Translations under genes and position numbers: made by a program
Origin: Streptomyces wedmorensis
GTDB taxonomy: Bacteria > Actinomycetota > Actinomycetes > Streptomycetales > Streptomycetaceae
Assembly: GCF_000716445.1 (NCBI RefSeq)
Contig: NZ_JNWK01000044.1
Location: forward strand, 62,001-126,000
Direction: 5' to 3'
DNA length: 64,000 nt
The notes under the pieces: model-generated
Databases searched by the model: none
Told to the model about the DNA's origin: nothing
The model's input: the letters and a program-made list of their open reading frames with translations, nothing else
In this document: in pieces, positions 1 to 8,516 of the stretch
How the letters are laid out: every line of letters starts with the position of its first letter
Position numbering within the stretch: position 1 is the first letter of the stretch

Positions 1-67
1 CATGACCGCGACCCTGCTGGCCCTGCTCGCCGTCTCCCGCATCCGCACCAAAGCCTCGTACCGCTGA
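1..67 (+). CDS. C-terminal end of an upstream protein, probably an ABC permease
   Basis: Only the last 21 or so codons are inside the window, ending with TGA at 65-67. The visible tail has a hydrophobic LLALLAV stretch followed by a basic end (RIRTKASYR), which fits the end of a membrane permease. The next gene starts 21 bases later and encodes a phosphonate-type binding protein, so this is probably the permease of the same importer. That is inferred from position; the fragment is too short to assign by sequence. Confidence 0.5.
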   Translation, partial: MTATLLALLAVSRIRTKASYR

Positions 68-88
68 GACCCAGGAGAGAACAACGTC

Positions 89-1147
89 ATGCTTACGTAC
101 GCCAAGCCGATCGCCGCCGTCACCGGCGCCCTCGCCCTCGCCTCCACCCTGACCGCCTGCGGAGGCTCATCCGCCGCCTCCGACGAGAAGATCGTGACCG
201 TCTACAGCGCCGACGGCCTCAAGGGCGAGGCGGGCGACGGCTGGTACGACAAGGTCTTCGCCGACTTCGAGAAGCAGACCGGCATCAAGGTCAAGTACGT
301 CGAGGGCGGCTCCGGCGAGATGGTGCAGCGCGCCGTCCGCGAGAAGAGCAACACCCAGGCCGACGTCCTCGTGACGCTGCCGCCCTTCATCCAGCAGGCC
401 GACGCCAAGGGCCTGCTCAAGGCGTACACCCCGAAGGGTGCCGACCAGGTCGACGGCGGCGACAAGGCCGCCGACGGCAAGTGGATCTCCGTCGTCAACA
501 ACTACTTCGGCTTCGTCCACAACAAGAAGGAGCTGCCGACCGCGCCGAAGACGTGGGAGGAACTCCTCGACGCCAAGTACAAGGACAGACTCCAGTACTC
601 CACCCCGGGCGTCGCAGGCGACGGCACCGCCGTCCTGATCAAGGCCATGCACGACTTCGGCGGCCAGGAGCCGGCCATGGCCTACCTGAAGAAGCTCCAG
701 GCCAACAACGTCGGCCCGTCCTCCTCCACCTCCAAGCTCGCCCCCAAGACCGACAAGGGCGAACTCCTCGTCGCCAACGGCGACGTCCAGATGAACTTCG
801 CCCAGTCCAAGTCCATGCCGAACCTCGGCATCTGGTTCCCCGCCAAGGACGGCGGCAAGCCCACCACCTTCGCCCTGCCCTACGCCGCCGGCCTGGTGAA
901 CGAGGCCCCGCACACCGAGAACGGCCAGAAGCTCCTCGACTTCATGCTGAGCGAGGCGGCCCAGCGCGAGGTCAGCGCCATCGGCGGCGGCTTCCCGGCC
1001 CGCAAGGACGTCAAGCCGACCGACGCCAACGCCATCGCACTCGCCAAGCTCATGGACGGCGTCGAGATCTTCGAACCGGACTGGTCCGACATCGACAAGA
1101 ACCTCACGACGTACGTCGACGCGTGGAAGTCCGCGACCGGAAGCTGA
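89..1147 (+). CDS. ABC transporter substrate-binding lipoprotein, 2-aminoethylphosphonate type
   Basis: A 352-aa extracellular solute-binding protein. The N-terminus has a short lipoprotein signal with lipobox LTAC and lipidation Cys24, so it should be anchored outside the membrane. The body reads as a class II periplasmic-binding fold of the iron/2-aminoethylphosphonate type (VTVYSADGL start, then FAQSKSMPNLGIWFPAKDGG, and a C-terminal GGGFPARKDV segment). An AGGAGAG ribosome site lies about 10 bases before the ATG. It follows the end of a probable permease and precedes a phosphodiesterase-like enzyme and a HAD phosphatase, which suggests uptake of an organophosphonate or phosphate ester. 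The ligand is inferred; iron(III) binding cannot be excluded from sequence reading. Confidence 0.75.
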   Translation: MLTYAKPIAAVTGALALASTLTACGGSSAASDEKIVTVYSADGLKGEAGDGWYDKVFADFEKQTGIKVKYVEGGSGEMVQRAVREKSNTQADVLVTLPPFIQQADAKGLLKAYTPKGADQVDGGDKAADGKWISVVNNYFGFVHNKKELPTAPKTWEELLDAKYKDRLQYSTPGVAGDGTAVLIKAMHDFGGQEPAMAYLKKLQANNVGPSSSTSKLAPKTDKGELLVANGDVQMNFAQSKSMPNLGIWFPAKDGGKPTTFALPYAAGLVNEAPHTENGQKLLDFMLSEAAQREVSAIGGGFPARKDVKPTDANAIALAKLMDGVEIFEPDWSDIDKNLTTYVDAWKSATGS

Positions 1148-1207
1148 GAGTTCACCGTACGGCCCCTGGAACACCCCGCCGTATTGCGGAAAGATAACGG
1201 GTACGGA

Positions 1208-1237
1208 CCAACGCCCTTGAGAAATCAAGGGCGTTGG
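1208..1237 (+). terminator. Perfect 13-bp hairpin between binding protein and phosphodiesterase genes
   Basis: Arms 1208-1220 and 1225-1237 are exact complements around a GAAA tetraloop. There is no T-run after it, which is normal for Streptomyces terminators. It can end or attenuate the transporter transcript, so the following gene may need its own promoter or be expressed by read-through. Confidence 0.75.
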
Positions 1238-1279
1238 CGTGTGTCCGTACCCCCGTCACCCCTTACGGAGGACTCCGAC

Positions 1280-2821
1280 ATGCCGATCACCGGCATCCCC
1301 CGCCGCACCGTCCTCGCCGCCGCCGGCGCCACCGCGGCCGTCGCCGCGACCGGACTCGCGGCCGCCCCCGCGGCCCAGGCGGCCGTCGCCGCCCCGACGC
1401 TCCCGAACGGCACCAGCATGGACAAGGTGCTCGTCGTCGGCATGGACGGCCTGCGGTACGACCGGATCGACGCGGCCAAGGCGCCCACCCTCAAGTCCCT
1501 GATGGCCAACGGCACCTATGGCCGCTCCCTGCTCTACGCCAACCCGATGGCCGCCACGTCCTCCGGCCCCGGCTGGTCGACGATCTCCACCGGCGTCTGG
1601 CCCGACAAGCACGGCGTGAAGGACAACACCTTCACCGGCAAGAACTACGGCCGCTACCCCGGCTTCCTGGCCCGCCTGAACCAGGTGCGGCCCGACCTCT
1701 CCCTCTTCGCCGCCGTCGACTGGCCCGAACTCGACACCCACGGCACCGTCACCCCCGGCGCCGACGCCAAACTCGTCTACGACAACAACTACGCCGTCAA
1801 CGACCTCCTCATCACCGACATCACCGAGGACGTCCTGCGCAACCAGAACCCCGACGTCCTCTTCGTCTACTTCGGCGAGACCGACGAGATAGGCCACGGC
1901 TACGGCGCCGCCAGCCCCAAGTACCTCGAAGCCATCGACGTACAGGACGGCTACCTCGGCCGGCTGCTCGCCGCGATCCAGGCCCGCCCCGCCTACGCCA
2001 CCGAACGGTGGACGGTCATCGTCGCCACCGACCACGGCCACACCGACGGCGGCGGCCACGGCGGCTCCACCATCGAGGAACGGCGCACCTTCGTCCTCGC
2101 CCAGGGGCCGGGCATCGCCGCCGGCGCCCGCCCCATCGACACCCGGCTCGTCGACGTCGCCGCCACCGTCTTCCAGCAGCTCGGCATCGTCCCCGACCCC
2201 TCCTGGGGCCTCGACGGCAAGCCGATCCAGCTCCGCTCCACCGACCCCTTCGACGCCCTCTACGGGACCCTCACCGGCCGCGTCGACGAGACCGGCATCC
2301 CCACCGGAGTCCTCGGCTTCACCCGCACCGCGCCCAGCGGCTGGTCCGTCATCAACAACGCCATGGGCACCGGCGGCATGACCGAGTGGCGCGGCTGGTC
2401 CTTCGCCACCGACGAGTTCTGGTCCCGCGCCCAGCGCGACCAGTCCCGCGAACTCAACGTCCGCGCCCGCGGCGTCTTCGCCGTCGCCGACTCCGACGAG
2501 TGGGCCGACAAGGCCTTCTCCGGCACGTACGACTCGACCCTGGTCACACCGGCCCACAGCGTCTCCGGCGCGTCCACGGTGACCCTCGACTTCACCACCC
2601 TGTACCGCCAGGAAGGCGCCCAGACCGCCCAGGTCCTGGCCAGTTTCAACGGCGGCACCCCGACGGTCGTCCGCAGCTACACCTCCGACGTCGTCTCGCA
2701 GCCGCAGTCCCTCACCGTCGCCGTCCCCGCCGGCGCCTCCAGCGTGAGCTTCCGCTTCCGCTACACCGGCGCCAACAACTGGTACTGGACGATCGACGGG
2801 GTCAAGATCAGCGCTTCCTGA
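1280..2821 (+). CDS. Secreted alkaline-phosphatase-superfamily phosphodiesterase/nucleotide pyrophosphatase
   Basis: About 513 aa from the ATG preceded by GGAGG at 1267. It starts with a Tat signal (RRTVLAAAG, then an Ala-rich stretch to about residue 35), so it is exported folded. Metal and nucleophile motifs of the type I phosphodiesterase family are present: [22 protein letters not shown] (Ser/Thr nucleophile region), and [15 protein letters not shown] near residue 255. Residues after about 390 form a separate beta-rich module ([15 protein letters not shown] ... [13 protein letters not shown]), likely a jelly-roll accessory domain. The neighbours suggest hydrolysis of a phosphonate or phosphate ester outside the cell. 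A phosphonoacetate hydrolase role is possible but not shown. Confidence 0.8.
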   Translation: MPITGIPRRTVLAAAGATAAVAATGLAAAPAAQAAVAAPTLPNGTSMDKVLVVGMDGLRYDRIDAAKAPTLKSLMANGTYGRSLLYANPMAATSSGPGWSTISTGVWPDKHGVKDNTFTGKNYGRYPGFLARLNQVRPDLSLFAAVDWPELDTHGTVTPGADAKLVYDNNYAVNDLLITDITEDVLRNQNPDVLFVYFGETDEIGHGYGAASPKYLEAIDVQDGYLGRLLAAIQARPAYATERWTVIVATDHGHTDGGGHGGSTIEERRTFVLAQGPGIAAGARPIDTRLVDVAATVFQQLGIVPDPSWGLDGKPIQLRSTDPFDALYGTLTGRVDETGIPTGVLGFTRTAPSGWSVINNAMGTGGMTEWRGWSFATDEFWSRAQRDQSRELNVRARGVFAVADSDEWADKAFSGTYDSTLVTPAHSVSGASTVTLDFTTLYRQEGAQTAQVLASFNGGTPTVVRSYTSDVVSQPQSLTVAVPAGASSVSFRFRYTGANNWYWTIDGVKISAS

Positions 2822-2901
2822 CTACCCTGGGGGGCGTCGCCACAGCGCTGTCGCGGCGCCCCCAGCACACCGCACGTCTGTACGGCAGGAGTCCCGCACC
2901 C

Positions 2902-3681
2902 ATGGCAGAGCGCAAGCCGATCGAATCCTGGCTGACCGACATGGACGGCGTCCTCATCCACGAGGGCGTGCCGATCCCCGGCGCCGACGCGTTCATCAAG
3001 AAGCTGCGGGAGACCGGGAAGCCCTTCCTGGTCCTCACCAACAACTCGATGTACACGGCCCGAGACCTGCACGCCCGCCTCATGCGGATGGGCCTCGAAG
3101 TCCCCGTCGAGAACATCTGGACCTCGGCCCTCGCCACCGCCAAGTTCCTCGACGACCAGCGCCCCGGCGGCACCGCGTACGTCATCGGCGAGGCCGGCCT
3201 CACCACCGCGCTGCACGACATCGGCTACGTCCTCACCGACCACGCCCCGGACTACGTGGTCCTCGGCGAGACCCGCACGTACTCCTTCGAGGCGATGACC
3301 AAGGCCGTCCGCCTCATCAACGCCGGCGCCCGCTTCATCTGCACCAACCCCGACGAGACCGGCCCGTCCCTCGAAGGCCCCCTCCCCGCCACCGGCTCCG
3401 TCGCCGCCCTCATCACGAAGGCCACCGGCAAGGAGCCGTACTTCGCGGGCAAGCCGAACCCCCTCATGATGCGCACCGGACTCAACGCCATCGGCGCCCA
3501 CTCCGAGTCCAGCGCCATGATCGGCGACCGGATGGACACCGACATCCTGGCCGGCCTGGAAGCGGGCATGCAGACCTTCCTCGTGCTCACCGGCCTGACC
3601 ACGCAGGCGGAGATCGACCGCTTCCCGTTCCGCCCGTCGAAGATCGTCGACTCGATCGCGGACATCGTCGACCGCGTCTGA
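2902..3681 (+). CDS. HAD-IIA family phosphatase (NagD-like)
   Basis: 259-aa cytoplasmic HAD hydrolase. Motif I is [10 protein letters not shown] near residue 14, motif II is LTNNS near 45, and motif IV is [10 protein letters not shown] near 205, with the capping domain between motifs II and III as in NagD/phosphoglycolate phosphatases. It lies 80 bases after the phosphodiesterase gene on the same strand. With the transporter and phosphodiesterase it could form a small phosphate-ester salvage set. The substrate cannot be told from sequence. Confidence 0.85.
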   Translation: MAERKPIESWLTDMDGVLIHEGVPIPGADAFIKKLRETGKPFLVLTNNSMYTARDLHARLMRMGLEVPVENIWTSALATAKFLDDQRPGGTAYVIGEAGLTTALHDIGYVLTDHAPDYVVLGETRTYSFEAMTKAVRLINAGARFICTNPDETGPSLEGPLPATGSVAALITKATGKEPYFAGKPNPLMMRTGLNAIGAHSESSAMIGDRMDTDILAGLEAGMQTFLVLTGLTTQAEIDRFPFRPSKIVDSIADIVDRV

Positions 3682-3755
3682 CGGACCCCGCGCCGCCGCC
3701 CTGCGGATGCGAAGAGCGCCGATCCGGGTGACCCTGCCAGTACCAGGAGGTCACG

Positions 3756-4400
3756 ATGCGTTCAGGTCCGCTTGCTCTCCGTGCCGCAGGAGCGGCGCTG
3801 GTACTCGTGCTGGCACCCGCGGCCGGCAGCGCGTACGCCCACGACGGGGTGAAGGTCACCGTCACCCCGTCCACCGCCTCGCCCGGCGCCGACGTCGACG
3901 TACGCGTCCACGGCTGCAAGGGCACCACCGGTGCCGCGAAGTCCCAGGCGTTCGTCGCCGACGCCGAGCTCACCGGCCGCGACGGCGGCAAGAACCCGCT
4001 CTTCGGCGACACCACCATCAGGTCCGGCCTCGAAGACGGCACCTACAAGGTCAGCGTCACCTGCGACGGCCACGACCACCCGGACGTCGGCACCGTGCGG
4101 GTCCGCCACGACCAGCCCACCCACCGGCCCACCCACCAGCCCACCCACCAGCCCACCCACCACGCGACCCCGGTCGCCCCGGTCCGCGCCGGCGGCGGCG
4201 GCACCGCCGCCTTCGCCGCCCCGGCCGCCCCCGGCGTCGCCCAGACAGCCGGCGACGGCGGCCTCGGCACCCCGTACACCCTCCTCGGCCTCGGCATGGC
4301 CGCCGTCGCCGCCGTCGCCGTCGCCTTCCGCAGCTCCCGCCGGCGCGCCGCGGGCTCCGGTGCGGGTACCGGTACCGGTTCCGGTTCCGGCGAGCAGTGA
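3756..4400 (+). CDS. Secreted, membrane-anchored surface protein with Pro-Thr-His repeats
   Basis: 214 aa, no known enzyme motif. A Sec signal peptide ends near AYA-H (residue 29). A small beta-type domain of about 80 residues follows (VKVTVTPSTASPGADVDVRVHGC) with two cysteines. Next is a wall-spanning linker of tandem PTH(R/Q) tetrapeptides at 4117-4162, then a TM helix (LLGLGMAAVAAVAVAF) and a basic stop-transfer RSSRRR. After the TM there is an odd Gly/Ser-rich tail. No LPxTG motif is present. It overlaps or nearly abuts the sortase gene (2-base gap), so the two are co-expressed. Confidence 0.7.
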   Translation: MRSGPLALRAAGAALVLVLAPAAGSAYAHDGVKVTVTPSTASPGADVDVRVHGCKGTTGAAKSQAFVADAELTGRDGGKNPLFGDTTIRSGLEDGTYKVSVTCDGHDHPDVGTVRVRHDQPTHRPTHQPTHQPTHHATPVAPVRAGGGGTAAFAAPAAPGVAQTAGDGGLGTPYTLLGLGMAAVAAVAVAFRSSRRRAAGSGAGTGTGSGSGEQ

Positions 4401-4402
4401 CC

Positions 4403-5062
4403 GTGTCGTCCGGAACCCGCCCGGCGGGCAACGGGCGACTCGTCACCGGCGTGGCCTGGGCCCTCCTGCTGCTCGGCCTCTGGCTCTGGGGCCGCGGAGT
4501 CACCGAGGGCCCCGGCGGCCTCTCCGCACCGACCACCGGCGACATCGCGGCCGTCGGCCGCCCCCTCGGCGCGGCCCTCCCACCGGCCCGCGACCCCCTG
4601 CCCGCCGTCGAACCCCGCCGCGTCGAGATCCCCTCCCTCGGCATCACCGCGCCCGTCGTCCCCCGCGGCCTCGACAGCACCGGCGCCATCGACCCGCCGC
4701 CCTTCGAGATGCCGCACACCGTCGGCTGGTACGGCCCCGGCACCCGCCCCGGTGCCGCCGGCGCGGCCCTCCTCGTCGGCCACGTCGACACCGACACCCG
4801 GCCCGCCGTCTTCTACGGCCTCAGCGCGGCCCGCCCCGGCGCCAAGGTCCTCGTCACCCGCGCCGACGGCTCCCTCGCGGAATTCACCATCGACGACGTC
4901 CGGGTCTTCCCCCGCGACCGTTTCGACCCCGCCGCGGCGTACGGCTCCCGCGACCCCCGCCGCTCCGAACTCCGCCTCATCACCTGCGGCGGCACCTTCG
5001 ACCCCACCACCCACACCTACACCGCCAACGTAATAATCTCCGCCTACCTGACCGGCCCCTGA
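4403..5062 (+). CDS. Class E/F-type sortase (transpeptidase)
   Basis: 219 aa from a GTG two bases after the preceding stop. One N-terminal TM helix (VAWALLLLGLWLWG) anchors it outside. The catalytic triad is visible: His in LLVGHVDTD, Cys in LRLITCGG, and a basic residue in the region before the end. Spacing and the LITC motif match actinobacterial class F/E sortases. Sortases join surface proteins to the cell wall. The adjacent secreted protein is the natural candidate partner although it lacks a classical sorting motif. Confidence 0.85.
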   Translation: MSSGTRPAGNGRLVTGVAWALLLLGLWLWGRGVTEGPGGLSAPTTGDIAAVGRPLGAALPPARDPLPAVEPRRVEIPSLGITAPVVPRGLDSTGAIDPPPFEMPHTVGWYGPGTRPGAAGAALLVGHVDTDTRPAVFYGLSAARPGAKVLVTRADGSLAEFTIDDVRVFPRDRFDPAAAYGSRDPRRSELRLITCGGTFDPTTHTYTANVIISAYLTGP

Positions 5063-5334
5063 CCCCACACCCGCACCCCCGCGCCCCTCCCGGACCCGCA
5101 CCCCCTGCGCCCCTCCCGCACCCGTCTGCCCCGCGACTCATCCGGGCCCCCGCCCCCACCTTGTGCGGCCCTTCGCCTCCCACCGCGGGGCCCCGCCCCG
5201 TAGGGCCCGCGCTCGCGTGGGCCTTCGCCCACCGCACCCCCCCCGTGTGGGCCCGCGCCCGTTGCCCCCCGGGGCGGGCCTGCCGCCCGCTTGCCCGCGC
5301 CGTCGTGGGCCTGCGCCCGCCCGCCGCACCTCCG
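5063..5334. other. Non-coding GC-rich stretch left of the palindromic repeat
   Basis: No plausible gene. From about 5160 the sequence has degenerate short repeats of the type GTGGGCC(T)GCGCCCGCC, similar to the tandem units beside the second repeat at 13.6 kb. Possible frames across it lack ribosome sites and run through the inverted repeat. Confidence 0.6.
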
Positions 5335-5534
5335 TGTGGGCAATCGTCCCGCTGGGGCGGGACGGGTGGGCACACGGGACGGCGCGCTTGGCGGCGCCTC
5401 CGCCCCTGATGCCTGGACCCGCACCGGTACGGCGTCGCACTCCGGGTGCGGGTTCGGGCGCGGAAGCCTGGGCCCGGCAAGGGGCGCCGTCCGTTGTGCC
5501 CACCCGTTCCGCCCCAGCGGAACGATTGCCCACA
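5335..5534. repeat. 200-bp imperfect-palindrome element, copy 1 (MITE-like)
   Basis: The outer arms 5335-5374 and 5495-5534 are inverted copies differing at only about two of 40 positions, and each arm contains its own small palindrome (CCGCTGGGGCGG type). The inside is also roughly self-complementary around 5430, so the whole element could fold into one long hairpin. A relative with the same architecture is at 13665-13867. No transposase is encoded. Confidence 0.85.
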
Positions 5535-5659
5535 ACGAGGGGCGGTGCGAGGGGCTCCGCCCAGGCGGAACGAGGGCCCGCATCGGGGTGGGGCGCCGCT
5601 CGCGACGGGTAGGGGTGCCAGGGCGGGCGGATGTCCGAGTCGGTGATCGAGGGGCCGGA
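5535..5659. other. Spacer between repeat and GH6 gene
   Basis: GC-rich sequence with no gene. A degenerate arm-like piece (CCGCCCAGGCGGAACGAGGG) is at 5557-5576. No CebR-type box is seen before the GH6 start. Confidence 0.4.
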
Positions 5660-6653
5660 ATGTCCGCAGGTTCGTACGGGTGCCGCGCGGCCACCACCCG
5701 CCTCACCCTCCCCGTCGCCACCCTGCTCCCGCTCGGCGCCGCCGCTACCGCACCGGCGGCGGGCCCCGCACCCTATTGGGTGAATCCCGACGGGAAGGCG
5801 CATCGCGCGGCCGAGGCGCGTCGGGCGGCGGGCCGGGTGGGGGAGGCGGAGCTTGTGGGGCGGATCGCGGCGCGGCCGCAGGGGGAGTGGGTGGGGGAGG
5901 GGAGGGGAGGCCGGAGGAGGAGGCGAGGGCGTTGACGGGGGCGGCGACGGCGGCGGGCCGCGAGGCGGTGCTGGTGCTGTACGACATTCCGAACAGGGAT
6001 TGCGGGGGTATTCGGCGGGCGGCGCCGCGAACGCGGGCGCGTACCGGACGTGGGTGGACGCGGTGGCGCGGGGGATCGGGTCGCGGCGGGCCACGGTGGT
6101 CCTGGAGCCGGATGCCGTGATGCACGTGGTCGACGGGTGCACGGACGCGCGGCTCCACGGGGAGCGGTACGAGCTGCTGAAGGCGGCGGTGCGCCGGCTG
6201 AAGCGGCAGCCGGCCACCGCGGTCTACCCGGACGCGGGCAACGCGGGCTGGGGCGAGCCGGCGGATCTGCGGCTGCCGCTGGGGGAGGCCGGGATCGCCG
6301 AGGCGGACGGCTTCGCTGTCAATGGCGCGAACTTCTGGACGACCGAGGTGAGCGTCGCGTACGGCGGGCGGCTCTCGGCCCTGGTGGGCGGCAAGCCCTT
6401 CGTGATCGACACCAGCAGGAACGGAAACGGCCCGTACACGGAGGGCGACCCCGCCCAGACCTGGTGCAATCCGCCCGGTCGCGCTCTCGGCGCCCCGCCC
6501 ACGCGGACGACCGGGGACCCGCTGGTGGCGGCGTTCCTGTGGATCAAGCGCCCCGGCGAGTCGGACGGAGAGTGCCGGGGTGGTCCCGGGGCGGGGGAGT
6601 GGTTCGACGCGTACGCCTTGGAACTGGCCCGCAACGCCCGCCAGTTCGCGTAG
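5660..6653 (+). pseudogene. GH6 cellulase (endoglucanase/cellobiohydrolase), broken by two frameshifts
   Basis: The ATG at 5660, after GAGGGG, opens a signal peptide (LTLPVATLLPLGAAA) and mature start in one frame up to ARPQGEWVGEG. The homology then moves to a second frame (VLVLYDIPNRDCGG) and after about 6004-6008 to a third (YSAGGAANAGAY to the end). The last frame holds the classic GH6 signatures VVLEPDAV (acid region), FLWIKRPGESDGEC and GPGAGEWFDAYALELA. The first break lies at three tandem GGGGA units near 5890-5910; removing one unit restores frame. The second lies in a G5 run that is one G short of GGYSAGG. The gene is either inactivated, or two sequence errors fell in G-runs. Confidence 0.8.
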
Positions 6654-6665
6654 ATCGGGAGAACG

Positions 6666-6700
6666 ACCGGGGCCCCTCACCATCGGTGAGGGGCCCCGGT
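6666..6700. terminator. Perfect 16-bp hairpin, bidirectional terminator
   Basis: Arms 6666-6681 and 6685-6700 are exact complements around a 3-base loop. It lies just after the GH6 stop on the + strand and just after the 3' end of tRNA-Lys on the - strand, so it can serve both. Confidence 0.85.
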
Positions 6701-6706
6701 CTCGCG

Positions 6707-6780
6707 TGCGCCGCCAGGGACTCGAACCCCGGACCCGCTGATTAAGAGTCAGCTGCTCTAACCAACTGAGCTAGCGGCGC
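6707..6780 (-). tRNA. tRNA-Lys (anticodon CTT), copy 1
   Basis: Read on the - strand it folds as a full cloverleaf: acceptor GCGCCGC with GCGGCGC, D arm GCTC/GAGC, anticodon arm GCTGA-CTCTTAA-TCAGC with anticodon CTT, T arm with TTCGAGT, discriminator A. CCA is not encoded. The sequence is identical in the copies at 15.9 and 24.0 kb. Confidence 0.97.
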
Positions 6781-6963
6781 CTGCTGACAAAGAGAACTCT
6801 ACCTGACCTGGAGGCGTGCTCCTGACCAATACCGGTCGCCTCCGGCCTGTCGGATGGTCGTATCAGGCCTTCGATCCGTCAAAATGCGATTTGTCCAGAC
6901 AGTTGAGACACTGGCGCCCAAAACAAGGGTCAAAAGATCTTGACGAGTGTGGAGGGGAATCGC

Positions 6964-8490
6964 ATGAGCGTGCCGGTCTTCGAGGAGTTCGAACCCGCGG
7001 CCGACTGCGGCTGCCCGGGCTGCGCCCGGCACCGTCGTGACCTCGCACTGGGCCTGCCCGTCCGGTCGGGCGGCCATCCCGCCGCGCACGGCGCCCGCCG
7101 CGCCCTGGTGCTGGTGACGGCGGCCGGAGTGGTCCTGGGCGGGGGCGGGGCCGGTGCGGCGTCCGCCCTCCCGCGCCCGGGGGAGCCCGTCGCGCCGGTG
7201 GGACCGTTCACCCCGGCGGGCGCGGGGACCGCCGCGTCCGGTGCGGCCGGCGCGGCGGAATCCGACGCGACGGCCGTCGACTCCGCGGTCGACGCGACGG
7301 CCGTCGACTCCGCGGTCCTGAGGGAGGCGGCGGGACCCGACACCACTCCCTGGCCGGGACCCGAGAACCCGCAGGGCGGGCGAGGGCCGCTGCACGGAGC
7401 GCCGGGTCCCGGGTCCTCGGCCCCGAACCCGCCCGCCGACCAGGCGTCGGGCCCGAACCCGAACCCGAACGCGACGCCGGCGACCAGCCAGATCCCGACG
7501 GGCTCGCTGCGGCAGACGACCCGGGCCGACATCATCAACCGCGCCAAGCTGTGGGTGACCGCGCAGGTCCCCTACTCCATGGAGAAGTACTGGTCGGACG
7601 GCTACCGCCAGGACTGCTCCGGCTACATCTCGATGGCCTGGAACCTCCGCAGCAACGAGTGGACCGGCAGCCTCGACCGCTTCGCCGACCGGATCGACCG
7701 CACCGAGCTCCAGCCCGGCGACATCCTCCTCTTCCACAACCCGGCCAACCCGACCCGCGGCTCGCACGTCACGATCTTCGGCGGCTGGACCGACTACACC
7801 CACACCTCCTACATCGCGTACGAGCAGACCAAGCCGCGCACGCGGAAGCAGGCGACGCCCATGGCGTACTGGGAGAACTCCGACCGGTACGTCGCCTACC
7901 GCTACAAGGGCGTGGTCAGCGGCGGCAGCGGTACGACCGGCGGAGGACCGACCGCGACGCCGACGCCGTACCCCGGCGCCGCGAAGTTCGGTCCGGGTGC
8001 CAACAACGCGTACGTCACCCAGCTCGGGAAGCTCCTCGTCGACCGCGGCGGCAAGAAGTACTACAGCAAGGGACCCGGCCCGAAGTGGGGCGCGGCGGAC
8101 CGCCGCGCGACCCAGGCGTTCCAGCTGGCGCAGGGGTGGAAGGGCAAGGAGGCGGACGGCCTTCCCGGCCCCGAGACGTGGAAGCTCCTCGTGACCGGCG
8201 GGGGCAGGAGCATCGGCGGATCGGGTGGTTCGAGCGGCCCGAGCGCGAATGCGACGGGGTTTCCCGGGCGTGGCTACTTCCGTCCGGGCCAATCCAACGC
8301 ATATGTGGAGAAGCTGGGCAAACAACTGGTGAAGCGGGGCTTCGGCAAGCACTACCTGTCGGGACCCGGTCCGCGCTGGACGGAGGCGGACCGCCGCAAC
8401 GTCGAGGCGTTCCAGCGGGCACAGGGCTGGCGCGGCGGAGCGGCCGACGGCTACCCGGGCCCGGAGACCTGGCGGCGATTGTTCCGATGA
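6964..8490 (+). CDS. Secreted NlpC/P60-like peptidase with two C-terminal peptidoglycan-binding repeats
   Basis: 508 aa from the ATG preceded by GGAGGGG. The first 35 residues include DCGCPGC, a basic region and a TM segment (ALVLVTAAGVVLGGGG near 50). A long Ala/Pro/Gly-rich linker runs to about residue 180. The enzyme domain at about 185-325 has catalytic Cys218 in QDCSGYIS and His268 in GSHVTIFGGW, as in NlpC/P60 endopeptidases. Two copies of a roughly 70-residue module follow (AYVTQLGKLLVDRG...GPETWKLL and AYVEKLGKQLVKRG...GPETWRRL), which read as peptidoglycan-binding domains. The SPFH gene begins 26 bases downstream, suggesting one operon. Role inferred: cell-wall remodelling at the envelope. 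Confidence 0.85.
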   Translation: MSVPVFEEFEPAADCGCPGCARHRRDLALGLPVRSGGHPAAHGARRALVLVTAAGVVLGGGGAGAASALPRPGEPVAPVGPFTPAGAGTAASGAAGAAESDATAVDSAVDATAVDSAVLREAAGPDTTPWPGPENPQGGRGPLHGAPGPGSSAPNPPADQASGPNPNPNATPATSQIPTGSLRQTTRADIINRAKLWVTAQVPYSMEKYWSDGYRQDCSGYISMAWNLRSNEWTGSLDRFADRIDRTELQPGDILLFHNPANPTRGSHVTIFGGWTDYTHTSYIAYEQTKPRTRKQATPMAYWENSDRYVAYRYKGVVSGGSGTTGGGPTATPTPYPGAAKFGPGANNAYVTQLGKLLVDRGGKKYYSKGPGPKWGAADRRATQAFQLAQGWKGKEADGLPGPETWKLLVTGGGRSIGGSGGSSGPSANATGFPGRGYFRPGQSNAYVEKLGKQLVKRGFGKHYLSGPGPRWTEADRRNVEAFQRAQGWRGGAADGYPGPETWRRLFR

Positions 8491-8516
8491 CCCCGAGAAC
8501 ATGAGGTGGACCCCGA

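Noticed and set aside
167..1228. A 353-residue antisense frame over the binding protein
   Set aside because: Val/Gly/Leu-rich mirror of the sense gene with no motif.
5163..5935. Open frames of 130-215 codons across the palindromic repeat
   Set aside because: They cross both arms, have no ribosome site and skewed composition; only the last part (from 5660) belongs to the GH6 gene.
6707..6780. tRNA-Lys as an attachment site of an integrated element
   Set aside because: No integrase, excisionase or partial 3' tRNA duplicate is near; the other two copies are complete genes.
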